64,000 nt of DNA from Candidatus Ruthia endofausta (GCF_013342985.1 NZ_CP054490.1:186001-250000); one strand, 5' to 3'. Counted from the stretch's first letter, positions 17,184 to 24,998 are shown. A program made the numbers and translations. The notes: a model not told the origin generated them from the sequence alone.

Positions 17184-17212
17184 GAAAAACCCCGTTATCG
17201 GGTTTTTTTATG
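17184..17212 (+). terminator. Rho-independent terminator after the small RMF-like gene
   Basis: AAAAAC CCCG, loop TTAT, CGGG then a run of seven T. A compact GC-rich stem followed by T-tract, 25 bases after the stop codon. Confidence 0.8.
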
Positions 17213-17220
17213 CGTTAACC

Positions 17221-18168
17221 ATGATGGAGAATAATTGGCAATATCATGCAAGATATGCGCTTAAAGGCGCCAACCAAAGTAACGATTTTTTCAAAACAAA
17301 GGCATTCAAAGACCAAACTTTTCCCATTAAAATTCCCTTAGAATTTGCACAACTGATTGATAAAAACAACAAAAATGACCCCTTGCTAAAGCAAGTTATC
17401 AGTGCTAAAGTTTTATCAAAAAGCGCAAATTTTAGTTTATCACCACTAGAAGATGAAAAGTATTCCCCTGTGGCTGGACTTATTCATAAATATCCAAATA
17501 GAGTATTATTAATTGCTTCACAAGTTTGTGCCATTCATTGCCAATATTGTTTTAGGCAAAACTTTAACTATACTGAGCACGATGCTATTAGCAATTGGAA
17601 TGAAGTACAAAATTATATTATTAATAATATAAAAATTAATGAAGTGATATTAAGTGGCGGTGACCCGCTGAGTTTGAGTGGCGATAAACTTAGCGTATTG
17701 ATTGATAATATTGCAAATATTGCACACATAAAAACACTACGCATTCACACGCGTAGTGCTGTTGTGACACCTAATAGAATAACTAACAAATTATCGGATA
17801 TACTTAACCAGTCAAGATTAAATGTTGTCATGGTATTACACACAAACCACGCACAAGAGTTGTCCGCTCAATTTGCACAAAAGATTACCAAGCTGAGCGG
17901 TATTACTTTGCTCAATCAATCAGTATTATTAAAAGGTGTGAATGATTCAATAGAAGAACTGACAGAGCTTTGTTTGAAGTTATTTGATTTGGGCATATTC
18001 CCCTATTATTTACACATGTTGGATAAAGTGCAGGGCGCGCAAGATTTTTTAGTTAAAGATGATTATGCCATTCAACTACATCAGCAATTAAAAAACAACT
18101 TAAGCGGATATTTGGTGCCTAGGCTGGTGCGTGATAATGGCAACCATTCTAAAGATTGGCTACTTTGA
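17221..18168 (+). CDS. epmB: EF-P (R)-beta-lysine forming aminomutase EpmB
   Basis: Radical-SAM, PLP-dependent lysine 2,3-aminomutase family enzyme that makes (R)-beta-lysine for elongation factor P. 315 residues, matching EpmB (YjeK), which is shorter than catabolic aminomutases. The radical-SAM motif is CAIHCQYCF at 103-111, followed by LSGGDPLSL and HTRSAVVTPNRIT. The PLP Lys lies in the C-terminal part near LDKVQGA. The first ATG pair at 17221 starts directly after the upstream terminator, leaving a very short leader. Its 3' end overlaps the convergent thioredoxin gene by nine bases. Confidence 0.92.
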   Translation: MMENNWQYHARYALKGANQSNDFFKTKAFKDQTFPIKIPLEFAQLIDKNNKNDPLLKQVISAKVLSKSANFSLSPLEDEKYSPVAGLIHKYPNRVLLIASQVCAIHCQYCFRQNFNYTEHDAISNWNEVQNYIINNIKINEVILSGGDPLSLSGDKLSVLIDNIANIAHIKTLRIHTRSAVVTPNRITNKLSDILNQSRLNVVMVLHTNHAQELSAQFAQKITKLSGITLLNQSVLLKGVNDSIEELTELCLKLFDLGIFPYYLHMLDKVQGAQDFLVKDDYAIQLHQQLKNNLSGYLVPRLVRDNGNHSKDWLL

Positions 18169-18735
18169 GATAGCTTTTTCTAAAGCCATCATGTCCATTT
18201 CACCCATGTGGTAATCAACCAAATTGCCGTTTGCTCTATAAATATAAGTACTTGGCATGCCAAGTACTTCACCAAATTTTGTAAATTGATCGCCGTTTTT
18301 ATCATCAAAAAGGATGATGGGGTAATTCACCATAAATGTATCAGTAAATTCAATAATGGCTGCTTTATCAGTTTGCTCATAATCAAGCCCTAGAATAAGA
18401 ACCTTGTCTTTATTTTTTTCATAGAATTCAACAAAAGCTGGAATTTCTTTTAAGCAAGGTGGACACCAAGTTGCCCAAAAATTAACCACTAAGTATTTAC
18501 CTTGAGTGGATTTATTGGTATGTATATTGCCATTAAGGTCGGTTAGAGAAAAATCAGGCACTTTGATTCTTCTCTCCTCTTGCCACACATCATTAGCAGA
18601 TTTGACAATGTCATCAACGCTGATTGCCTGAACAATATTTAAAGCAAAAAATAGCGAGCATATAAAACCAAATTTGACAATTTTATTGCCTAATTGAGAT
18701 GTGCGCCTTGTGGGTATAATGGAATTTTTTGCCAT
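18160..18735 (-). CDS. TlpA/ResA-like thioredoxin-fold protein, membrane-anchored or exported
   Basis: 191 residues. A basic N-terminus is followed by a hydrophobic segment IVKFGFICSLFFALNIVQA (about residues 19-37), a signal peptide or anchor, then a thioredoxin-like domain with the redox motif ATWCPPCLKEIP and the cis-Pro loop GMPSTYIYRANG. These features fit TlpA/ResA/DsbE proteins that reduce periplasmic disulfides, often in cytochrome c maturation. Client cannot be told from context. It is divergent from the arsC-like gene, with 12 bases between the two start codons. Confidence 0.85.
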   Translation of the reverse strand: MAKNSIIPTRRTSQLGNKIVKFGFICSLFFALNIVQAISVDDIVKSANDVWQEERRIKVPDFSLTDLNGNIHTNKSTQGKYLVVNFWATWCPPCLKEIPAFVEFYEKNKDKVLILGLDYEQTDKAAIIEFTDTFMVNYPIILFDDKNGDQFTKFGEVLGMPSTYIYRANGNLVDYHMGEMDMMALEKAISK

Positions 18736-18747
18736 ATTTATTTAGTC

Positions 18748-19095
18748 ATGAGTACAATCATTTATCACAATCCAAGATGTTCGAAATCAAGAACAACGTT
18801 AGCTATTTTAGAACAAAAAAATGTTGATTTTGAAATAATTAAATATTTAGAAAATCCACTCACCAGTAGCGAACTCAAACAATTATTAACCGATTTGAAC
18901 CTTGAGGCTAGATCACTCATGCGCAAAGGTGAACCTGAATACAAAGAACAAGGTTTAGATCATAAAGCTTTAACTGAAAATCAATTAGTTAGTGCCATGG
19001 TCAAAACCCCAAAATTAATTGAACGACCCATTGTAAGAACAAACAAAGGCGTTGTTATCGGTCGTCCACCTGAAAATGTTTTGTCCATTCTCTAA
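18748..19095 (+). CDS. arsC: ArsC-family arsenate reductase-like protein
   Basis: 115 residues from the ATG at 18748, which begins directly at the family start MSTIIYHNPRCSKSR; the open frame further upstream overlaps the divergent gene and is not used. Cys in NPRCSKS is the reaction-centre residue; RKGEPEYKEQGL, PKLIERPIV and IGRPPENVL supply the Arg residues of the glutaredoxin-linked ArsC group. Intact family length. Members of this family also include Spx/YffB-like proteins, but the RPPENVL ending favours ArsC. Confidence 0.88.
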   Translation: MSTIIYHNPRCSKSRTTLAILEQKNVDFEIIKYLENPLTSSELKQLLTDLNLEARSLMRKGEPEYKEQGLDHKALTENQLVSAMVKTPKLIERPIVRTNKGVVIGRPPENVLSIL

Positions 19096-19115
19096 ATTCA
19101 TTTGGAAAGCTTTAG

Positions 19116-19772
19116 TCAATAAAGTAGGGTTGATAGATGACCTTCACGTGCTTCAATGTTAGAGTAATAAGCATCATCCAGTCCTTCAACCACTGAACTT
19201 TTAACCACATCTACTTGCAACAGCTCTTTACTCCATGCACTTAGATGTTTAAAATCATCAAGTGATAAAATATTTTTGGTAAATTCATTAATCCAACTTA
19301 GGCGTATAAATATTGGTGCAAAGGCGGCATCGATGATTGAAAAACTATCACCATTAAAAAACTTGGCATTATTTTTAACAACTTCAATTTTGGCCAGTTT
19401 GTCAAACAAAGATCTTTTTGATATACGGAATTTTTCCTCATCGCCCGTTACTACACCAAATAGATCGTCAAATAGGGTTGATGAAAATTGAATCCATGAA
19501 CGATTCTCAGCTTTTTGAATAAGGTTGCTAGGGTGTAGATTGGTTTTGCTAATATCATTAATAAATTCAGTAATCACGGAAGATTCAAAGATAATTCTCT
19601 CATCTGCTTTTAATAAAGGCACTTGTCCAGTTGGGGAAATTTGCTTAAACCAATCAGGTGGATTCATTGGATTGATGTGGTTTAATTCAAAATCAAGTTT
19701 TTGTTTATTTAGCAAAATAATGGCGCGTTGTGCAAATGGACAAAGTTTAAAGCTGATCAGTTCTAGTTTCAT
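19116..19772 (-). CDS. Glutathione S-transferase family protein
   Basis: 218 residues. The N-terminal thioredoxin-like domain has FKLCPFAQRAIILLNKQ, TGQVPLLKADER and FESSVITEFIND, the cis-Pro and Glu-Ser glutathione-binding motifs. The C-terminal all-helical domain follows from about residue 90. The CPFAQR active site with Cys is of the omega/lambda type, pointing to thiol transfer rather than conjugation. No operon partner; the 185-bp gap to rsfS shows nothing recognisable. Confidence 0.87.
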   Translation of the reverse strand: MKLELISFKLCPFAQRAIILLNKQKLDFELNHINPMNPPDWFKQISPTGQVPLLKADERIIFESSVITEFINDISKTNLHPSNLIQKAENRSWIQFSSTLFDDLFGVVTGDEEKFRISKRSLFDKLAKIEVVKNNAKFFNGDSFSIIDAAFAPIFIRLSWINEFTKNILSLDDFKHLSAWSKELLQVDVVKSSVVEGLDDAYYSNIEAREGHLSTLLY

Positions 19773-19957
19773 AATTCCTCGATTGATTGTTGTATTATCC
19801 TCTGTGATAAGGGTGATTAGTAAGTAATGAATGGGCGCGATAAATTTGCTTCACCGCTAGTAACCTTGCAAATGCGTGTGGTAATGTTAAATTTGACAAA
19901 CCCCATAATTGATGGGCAGTATTTTTGACTAATTACAATCAGGCTTATTTGTATATA

Positions 19958-20290
19958 TTAAGTGTTTTCCAATCCTGACCAAAGTTTTTCTAATTTATAA
20001 AATTCTCTGGTTTTTTCCGTCATAATATGAACCACAACTTCTGCCAAGTCTATCAACACCCAATGCCCAGTCTCAGTGCCTTCAATGCCCAACATTTTCA
20101 TATTAAGGCGCTTGGCCTCAATTTTAAGATTATTGGCGATACTACGCACATGTTGAACGGATCGGCCTGTGACAATAACAATGGCCTCAATATCAGCACT
20201 TTGTTCTAAAATTTTTAAGGTGACGATATCTTCACCTTTTAATTCTTCAATGGTATCAGTAACGGTCTTTAATTGTTGTTCTAAATTCAT
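19958..20290 (-). CDS. rsfS: Ribosomal silencing factor RsfS
   Basis: 110 residues, Iojap/DUF143 family, which binds L14 and blocks subunit joining when nutrients are short. The family core is visible as IVIVTGRSVQHVRSIANNL, then GIEGTETGHWVLIDLAEVVVHIM. Its ATG overlaps the nadD stop (ATGA), the usual nadD-rsfS order in bacteria. rlmH, which often follows, is not present downstream. Confidence 0.94.
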   Translation of the reverse strand: MNLEQQLKTVTDTIEELKGEDIVTLKILEQSADIEAIVIVTGRSVQHVRSIANNLKIEAKRLNMKMLGIEGTETGHWVLIDLAEVVVHIMTEKTREFYKLEKLWSGLENT

Positions 20291-20886
20291 GAGGTATTAA
20301 TATAATCAATAATAGATTCTGGCAATAGTCTAGATAAGTTTTTATAGTTGTGTATTTTACCGTGAATAGTGCTTGAAGAAATATCAAGCATTTGATTATT
20401 TGCAAAAAAGACAAACCCAGTCTTTTGTTTTGTTAAATCATTAACCACACTGGTTAATTTAAAACCATATTTTTCTTGATGTATTAAAGCACCAGATCTA
20501 GCAATGACCACTATGTGGCAATATTGATAAAAAGTTTGATATTCTTTCCAACTGTTCAGTGTGTTAAAACTATCCATCCCCATGATTAAACAAATAGAAT
20601 CATTTTGATGTTCTGATTGAATGTGTTTGAGTGAGTCAATGGTGTAGGAGTCTCTATTTTTTTCAATTTCTCTAGCATCTATTGAAAGCATGTTAAATTC
20701 TTTAACGGCTAAGTGCAACATATCCATACGTTGATTGACACTAAAATTGAGTTGCTCTTTATGTACAGGTTCAGCGCAAGGCATTAAAAATAATTTTGAT
20801 AATCCAAGCTCAATTTTAAGTTGAGCGGCGTTTTTCAAATGCCCATAATGAACAGGATCAAACGAGCCACCAAAAAAGCCAATCAT
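20287..20886 (-). CDS. nadD: Nicotinate-nucleotide adenylyltransferase
   Basis: Transfers AMP to nicotinate mononucleotide in NAD synthesis. From the ATG at 20884-20886 the protein starts MIGFFGGSFDPVHYGHLKNA, the (T/H)xGH nucleotidyltransferase signature, giving 199 residues. A TTG 11 codons upstream would also be open but adds residues outside the family start. The second conserved site is DISSSTIHGKI near residue 170, close to SSTxxR with His in place of Arg. It overlaps rsfS by four bases. Confidence 0.93.
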   Translation of the reverse strand: MIGFFGGSFDPVHYGHLKNAAQLKIELGLSKLFLMPCAEPVHKEQLNFSVNQRMDMLHLAVKEFNMLSIDAREIEKNRDSYTIDSLKHIQSEHQNDSICLIMGMDSFNTLNSWKEYQTFYQYCHIVVIARSGALIHQEKYGFKLTSVVNDLTKQKTGFVFFANNQMLDISSSTIHGKIHNYKNLSRLLPESIIDYINTS

Positions 20887-20922
20887 TGTAAACAATTCAA
20901 AACTTAGGCTTTTTTGCAATAC

Positions 20923-21654
20923 TCATAACATAGCCTTAATTTCTGCTTGGGTTAGCGCATCTTCGGGATAAGGGATTTTTCCTTGTTGCATACCATTAAC
21001 ATAATTAACAAAATCGGCCTCGTTATCAAGCAATAAAAAAGCATTCCCTTGTTTTTGTTCACCCATTGTTGTGTTAACTTTTGCGCCGTAGTCATGCCCA
21101 CAATGTAGCATTACATCATCATCAATACGTTTGAGTTTTTGCATGGAATGAAACAATTCGTTAATATTACCACCAGACAATGAACAATGCCCCGCCCCAT
21201 AAACAAACAAAGTATCACCAGTAATAATATGCCCATCTAACAAATAACAAATACCACCAGCGCTGTGTCCTGGTGTGTTGATAATTTTAGCTGGTGTATT
21301 GCCGATAAAAACAGTGTCGTTGTTTTCAACTGTTTCAGGTAGGCTGTCAATTTGCAAATAGGGTACTTCATTAACACCCACTGTTATTTTAGCGCCTGTC
21401 GCTTCTACAATTTCATCAACGGCATTGGTATGGTCAAAGTGCCAATGAGTTAACCAAATATCAGTGAGTGTGTAACCTTTATCATGTATCCGTTGAATAA
21501 ACAAGGGTGCGTCCCATGCTGGATCAACAATGGCGCAGGTTTTTGTGCTATGGTCAAAGACAAAGTGAATGGAGTCTTCTAAAGCGCCGATGTGGTAGAG
21601 TATTTCCAGTGTGTAAGTTTTTTCTTTAAAAGTTCCTATGTCCATGTCATTCAT
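20923..21654 (-). CDS. Metallo-beta-lactamase fold hydrolase, glyoxalase II-like
   Basis: 243 residues. The zinc-binding motif THWHFDH near residue 72, NTPGHSAGGICYLL near 131, ITGDTLFVYGAGHCSL and the later LHCGHDYG give all metal ligands of the MBL fold in glyoxalase II-like order. Substrate may be lactoylglutathione or a persulfide (ETHE1-like); sequence alone does not decide. The stop is 36 bases before nadD starts, so the two may be cotranscribed. Confidence 0.85.
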   Translation of the reverse strand: MNDMDIGTFKEKTYTLEILYHIGALEDSIHFVFDHSTKTCAIVDPAWDAPLFIQRIHDKGYTLTDIWLTHWHFDHTNAVDEIVEATGAKITVGVNEVPYLQIDSLPETVENNDTVFIGNTPAKIINTPGHSAGGICYLLDGHIITGDTLFVYGAGHCSLSGGNINELFHSMQKLKRIDDDVMLHCGHDYGAKVNTTMGEQKQGNAFLLLDNEADFVNYVNGMQQGKIPYPEDALTQAEIKAML

Positions 21655-21669
21655 TTTACCAATTATGTC

Positions 21670-21697
21670 TTGACTAATTCAACTTAGAGATTATAAT
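21670..21697 (+). promoter_or_regulatory. Strong sigma-70 promoter for the tRNA cluster
   Basis: TTGACT at 21670-21675 and TATAAT at 21692-21697 with 16 bp between, 44 bp before tRNA-Ala. Nearly perfect consensus in both boxes, as expected for stable RNA. Confidence 0.75.
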
Positions 21698-21740
21698 CTA
21701 AATTTGTCTGCTGACAAGTCAGTAATATGGTGGTGTTTTG

Positions 21741-21816
21741 GGGGCTATAGCTCAGCTGGGAGAGCACGACACTGGCAGTGTCGGGGTCAGCGGTTCGATT
21801 CCGCTTAGCTCCACCA
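21741..21816 (+). tRNA. tRNA-Ala (anticodon GGC)
   Basis: 76 bases with CCA encoded. The acceptor GGGGCTA pairs with TAGCTCC; the anticodon stem CGACA/TGTCG encloses the loop CTGGCAG, anticodon GGC; the T loop is TTCGATT. Discriminator base A. All arms are regular, with one G-T pair in the acceptor. Confidence 0.96.
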
Positions 21817-21836
21817 CAAGCAAAAGAAAACGTTAT

Positions 21837-21911
21837 GTCGCCTTCGTCTATCGGTTAGGACCCCAGGTTTTCATCCTGGTAAGAGGAGTTCGATTCTCCT
21901 AGGCGATGCCA
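21837..21911 (+). tRNA. tRNA-Glu (anticodon TTC), copy 1
   Basis: 75 bases. Acceptor GTCGCCT pairs with AGGCGAT, discriminator G and CCA follow. Anticodon stem CCAGG/CCTGG encloses TTTTCAT, anticodon TTC. T arm GAGGAG TTCGATT CTCCT. In this GatCAB-bearing organism tRNA-Glu is charged directly by a GluRS outside the window. Confidence 0.95.
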
Positions 21912-21976
21912 TTTATTTTGCCTGTTTGCAAAATATTTAATTTATTTACCTACAAGTTCTCAATTAAAATACCTTT

Positions 21977-22054
21977 GTCGCGTTCGTCTAGTCTGGCTGA
22001 GGACCCTAGGATTTCATCCTAGTAACAGGAGTTCAAATCTCTTACGCGACGCCA
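21977..22054 (+). tRNA. tRNA-Glu (anticodon TTC), copy 2, divergent sequence
   Basis: 78 bases. Acceptor GTCGCGT pairs perfectly with ACGCGAC; discriminator G and CCA. Anticodon stem CTAGG/CCTAG encloses ATTTCAT. The D loop is three bases longer than in copy 1 and position 32 is A rather than T. A compensated acceptor difference from copy 1 (C-G against G-C at pair 6-67) shows it is not a simple recent duplicate. Confidence 0.9.
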
Positions 22055-22066
22055 TTTCATGTTCAC

Positions 22067-23029
22067 ATGAGTGCTAATATTGTTATGAGTTTGTTAAGTA
22101 TTATTATCCCAAATCGACTCATTGGTCAGCGTATTGATGCTGCAATGGCGCAAATGTTGCCTAACTATTCACGTACTAAAATCACCCAGTGGATAAGATC
22201 TGGCAATGCCCTAATTCATCATAAAACTTTTAAACCTAAGGAGAAAGTCTTAGGTGGTGAGATGGTTGCCTTATCAATAAAAATTGAAAAAACCAACGCG
22301 TGGTTGGCAGAAGATATTGCCATTGACGTGGTGTATGAAGATGAAGCGATTATCATTGTTAATAAGCCAGTAGGCTTAGTAACACACCCTGGTGCAAGCA
22401 ATTGGGCAGGAACACTAGCTAATGCATTATTACATTACGATTCATCTTTAGCCAATCTTGACCGAGCTGGCATTGTTCATCGCTTGGATAAAAATACCTC
22501 AGGATTGATGGTTGTTGCACGCAGTGAATATGCACAAAAGTATTTAACCGAGCAATTACAAACCCATAGCATCTCACGAGAATATTCAGCCATTGTCTAT
22601 GGTCATATGATTTCTGGCGGCACGGTTGATGAGCCAATAGGTCGTGACCCTAAAGATAGAATTAGACAAGCAGTCGTTGAGGGTGGCAAAGATGCATTTA
22701 CTCATTATCGCGTTATTGAACGTTTTGCATACCACACCCACGTTAAGGCAATTTTAGAAACAGGGCGCACTCATCAAATTCGAGTACACCTATCATTTAT
22801 TGGACATCCGCTGATTGCTGATCCGATGTATGGTGGTAAAATTCGCTTTCCCAAAAAAGCAGACGAGCAATTAAAAAACGTACTTAAAAAATTCAATCGT
22901 CAGACCCTTCATGCCAAAAAACTCACCCTCTCACACCCAATATCTGGTGAATTAATGTCATGGAAAGCACCATTGCCGCAAGACATGCAAAATTTATTGC
23001 AAGTATTAGCCAAATTTGATGCAAACTAA
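22067..23029 (+). CDS. rluD: 23S rRNA pseudouridine synthase RluD
   Basis: Makes pseudouridines 1911, 1915 and 1917 in helix 69 of 23S rRNA. 320 residues: an N-terminal S4 domain (IDAAMAQMLPNYSRTKITQW) and a catalytic RluA-type domain with GIVHRLDKNTSGLMVVAR, holding the catalytic Asp, then ETGRTHQIRVHLSFIGHPL. Two in-frame ATG codons, 22067 and 22085, are both possible; the second is closer to the family start. Its normal downstream partner pgeF follows directly but is broken. Confidence 0.93.
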   Translation: MSANIVMSLLSIIIPNRLIGQRIDAAMAQMLPNYSRTKITQWIRSGNALIHHKTFKPKEKVLGGEMVALSIKIEKTNAWLAEDIAIDVVYEDEAIIIVNKPVGLVTHPGASNWAGTLANALLHYDSSLANLDRAGIVHRLDKNTSGLMVVARSEYAQKYLTEQLQTHSISREYSAIVYGHMISGGTVDEPIGRDPKDRIRQAVVEGGKDAFTHYRVIERFAYHTHVKAILETGRTHQIRVHLSFIGHPLIADPMYGGKIRFPKKADEQLKNVLKKFNRQTLHAKKLTLSHPISGELMSWKAPLPQDMQNLLQVLAKFDAN

Positions 23030-23401
23030 GCCAAACTTTCCAAGCGGTGTTAAGTTGTTTTCTCAACCCCGCGATATCTAGAAGATGACGCGCGAGTGTT
23101 GGTCATTATGATAATCTGAATCTTTCAACGCACACAGGCGACATTCCTGATGCCGTCTAATATTTGCTTACCAGTCTACTGTTATTACTTGTGAAAAAGT
23201 AAAAAGGTGTGGTTTACGTGGTGATGACTCGGTATTGCTTATGATGCGGGGTTGGCAAGGGATTTTAAACGGCGTGATCGGGTCGTTTATCACCCCGGTT
23301 TAACGAGTACGATTTATTAATACTAATACATTTTGGTGCAGCAATGAGGTATTTGAACAATTTATTACCAAGGATAAAAAATTGAGTACAGCTTATTCTT
23401 A
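23022..23401 (+). pseudogene. pgeF: pgeF (yfiH) pseudogene, laccase-domain editing enzyme
   Basis: Overlaps the rluD end, the usual rluD-pgeF arrangement. The ATG at 23022 begins MQTKPNFPSGVKLFSQPR (family: PNWP..V.AF.TTR) and hits a TAG. Later fragments in shifting frames read YDNLNLSTHTGDIPDAV, RGWQGILNGVIGSF (family HAGWRGLLNG) and finally CSNEVFEQFITKDKKLSTAYS, matching the FEVGDEV..F block. Several stops and frameshifts, with the C-terminal third missing. In working form this enzyme corrects misincorporated amino acids in peptidoglycan stems or acts as a purine nucleosidase. Confidence 0.78.
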
Positions 23402-23482
23402 ATGATTTAGAGGTTAAGATAATCAGTGGCGGAAATTAATGCACCGTTGGACAGGAAAAAGAGTGTATTTTCTTTTCCATGG

Positions 23483-23893
23483 TTATTGTTCTTTGTTATC
23501 TTTGAGTTTGCCACTTGCGTAAAAATCCATTTCCTTAGTAAATGGATTAAGGTGGTAATAATGCCGTGGTTTTTGTTTGCGCTGTTTTTGCTGCACCACA
23601 CAACCCACGACTTCAAACTCTCCTTTGAGTTCAATATCATCATGTTGGGTATTTAAACAGACTAAAAATTTATTTGAACCACGCTCAATATACTGGCGAA
23701 AATATAGCTCATCATCAAAACGTACAATAGCGTAAGCACGATTATGGATTTGCATGCCAGGATCAATAATGACAATGCAATTTTCACTAAATTCTGGCGT
23801 CATGTAGTTACCTAAATTTTGCAGTGCAAATGGCTCAGAGTTGGTTGAGCAATTTGTTTGAAATAGTTCTTGTGGCGTATCTAAGTCTGACAT
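23483..23893 (-). CDS. S24/LexA-like domain protein lacking the catalytic residues
   Basis: 136 residues. The pattern NYMTPEFSENCIVIIDPGMQ, AYAIVRFDDELYFRQYIERG and LKGEFEVVGCVVQQKQ follows the Peptidase S24 fold (SMxPxF ... DP ... G..VV ... K.. ... G.VV). The nucleophile Ser is replaced (YM for SM) and the general-base Lys position is Arg in FRQYIER, so self-cleavage is not expected. No helix-turn-helix precedes the domain. It may be a non-proteolytic S24-fold regulator. Its start overlaps the end of the mutM relic. The frame is clean over its whole length. Confidence 0.6.
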   Translation of the reverse strand: MSDLDTPQELFQTNCSTNSEPFALQNLGNYMTPEFSENCIVIIDPGMQIHNRAYAIVRFDDELYFRQYIERGSNKFLVCLNTQHDDIELKGEFEVVGCVVQQKQRKQKPRHYYHLNPFTKEMDFYASGKLKDNKEQ

Positions 23894-24280
23894 TTTTTAC
23901 AATAGAATGTGAATCGGTTGATCTTGTATAATTCTAATCATTTTACCCTTGCAAAGATGGCATGTTTTATTTTCACAAACATACACAGATAAATTCTGGG
24001 TGAAATGCTCAGGATTGCCATCAACTTGAGAAAATCTTGCAAGGTTGTGTCACCTGTTTTACGTTGCGGATTAATACTTACCATAAACAAATTCTCACAA
24101 GCATAGATCCCACGACGCTCAATTGTGTTAATTTTTTTTATTAGCCAATGTTGTTATTAAATATTTAGGTATAGCCCAACGAAAATTTTCTCGATGTAAT
24201 ATTATTCAATTCACTTTTTGACTGATAATTAAAGGTGTAAGCCCGTGCTTAGTGATTTCAATTTCTGGAAGTTCAGGCAT
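23881..24280 (-). pseudogene. mutM: mutM (fpg) pseudogene with large internal deletion
   Basis: Starts with ATG at 24278-24280 as MPELPEIEITKHGLTPLI, the exact family start with the catalytic Pro2-Glu3, and soon meets a TGA. Next comes LHRENFRWAIPKYL (family: R.LRWPVP), then INTIERRGIYAC in another frame. After a deletion, the 3' part reads TTLQDF, QVDGNPEHFTQNLSVYVC and CHLCKGKM, then RFTFYCKKCQT and TAG at 23881-23883: the zinc finger that ends MutM. About 400 bp remain of roughly 810, with several frameshifts. MutM removes 8-oxoguanine, so that repair step is lost unless another copy exists. Confidence 0.88.
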
Positions 24281-24358
24281 ATAAAAAGGTTAAAAATAAC
24301 ATACATCAAGAAAAATACCTTATTATAATAATCAACTTTAATAACTACGGAGAGAAAT

Positions 24359-24946
24359 ATGTTTAATCGTATCAATTTGGTTCAGTGTAAAATAGCGCTT
24401 GGTTTTATTACTACTGCGATTGTGGTTTATTTGGTAGGTATGGATGTCATTATCAATCAGCATTATGCTTTTAGTGTGTGGCTACATGTATTGGCAGGCA
24501 TTGTTTGGATTGGTTTGCTTTATTACTTTAACTTTGTTCAAGTGCCAGGTGTGAGTCAAGCGCTGGCCGACACTGATGGCCCTGGTCCAGCAGCCATTAG
24601 CAAATATATTGCGCCTCGTGCTTTATTGTGGTTTCGCATGGCAGCAGTAACTACTTGGATTTTAGGTTTGATGTTATTAGCACTACAATCTCGCGGCATG
24701 AACGGTATTATTGGCGCATTTACCCTTGCACAAGATTATCAAGTTATCGGTATCGGCGCATGGATGGGTACCATAATGGCATTTAATGTTTGGTTTATCA
24801 TTTGGCCAAATCAGAAAAAGATTTTAGGTATGAAAGAGGCAACTGCAGAAGAAATTACAATAGCAAAAAAAAATGCAGCATTGGCATCAAGTATTAATGT
24901 TATTTTATCCATTCCAATGTTATTAACCATGCTTGCATGGCACTAA
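24359..24946 (+). CDS. Membrane protein related to the PuuD/urate-oxidase N-terminal domain
   Basis: 195 residues, mostly membrane-spanning: segments around 13-33, 38-60, 93-113, 125-150 and 175-193. HVLAGIVWIGLLYYFNFVQVP and WFRMAAVTTWILGLMLL resemble the PF06181 membrane domain found in PuuD-type urate hydroxylases. The cytochrome c domain that PuuD carries at its C-terminus is absent, and no purine genes are nearby, so a urate role is unsupported. Conserved His residues near 43 and the WIG motif suggest haem or metal binding. Followed by a strong terminator. Confidence 0.65.
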   Translation: MFNRINLVQCKIALGFITTAIVVYLVGMDVIINQHYAFSVWLHVLAGIVWIGLLYYFNFVQVPGVSQALADTDGPGPAAISKYIAPRALLWFRMAAVTTWILGLMLLALQSRGMNGIIGAFTLAQDYQVIGIGAWMGTIMAFNVWFIIWPNQKKILGMKEATAEEITIAKKNAALASSINVILSIPMLLTMLAWH

Positions 24947-24970
24947 AATAAATCTTAGAACTTACAAAAC

Positions 24971-24998
24971 AAAAAACCGAGGCAAGCCTCGGTTTTTT
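24971..24998 (+). terminator. Strong rho-independent terminator
   Basis: AAAAAACCGAGG, loop CAAG, CCTCGGTTTTTT: a perfect 12-bp stem ending in T-tract, 25 bases after the PuuD-like gene. It may work in both directions. Confidence 0.92.

Noticed and set aside
18694-18747. Upstream extension of the arsC-like gene
   Set aside because: The extra codons lie within the divergent thioredoxin gene; ATG 18748 matches the family start exactly.
21741-22054. tRNA cluster as an island insertion site
   Set aside because: Flanking genes are normal chromosomal ones and no repeat of a tRNA 3' end or integrase is seen.
23407-23656. Two opposing frames at the end of the S24-like gene
   Set aside because: Both run over the same bases in other frames of the S24-like gene and the pgeF tail; composition is not protein-like.
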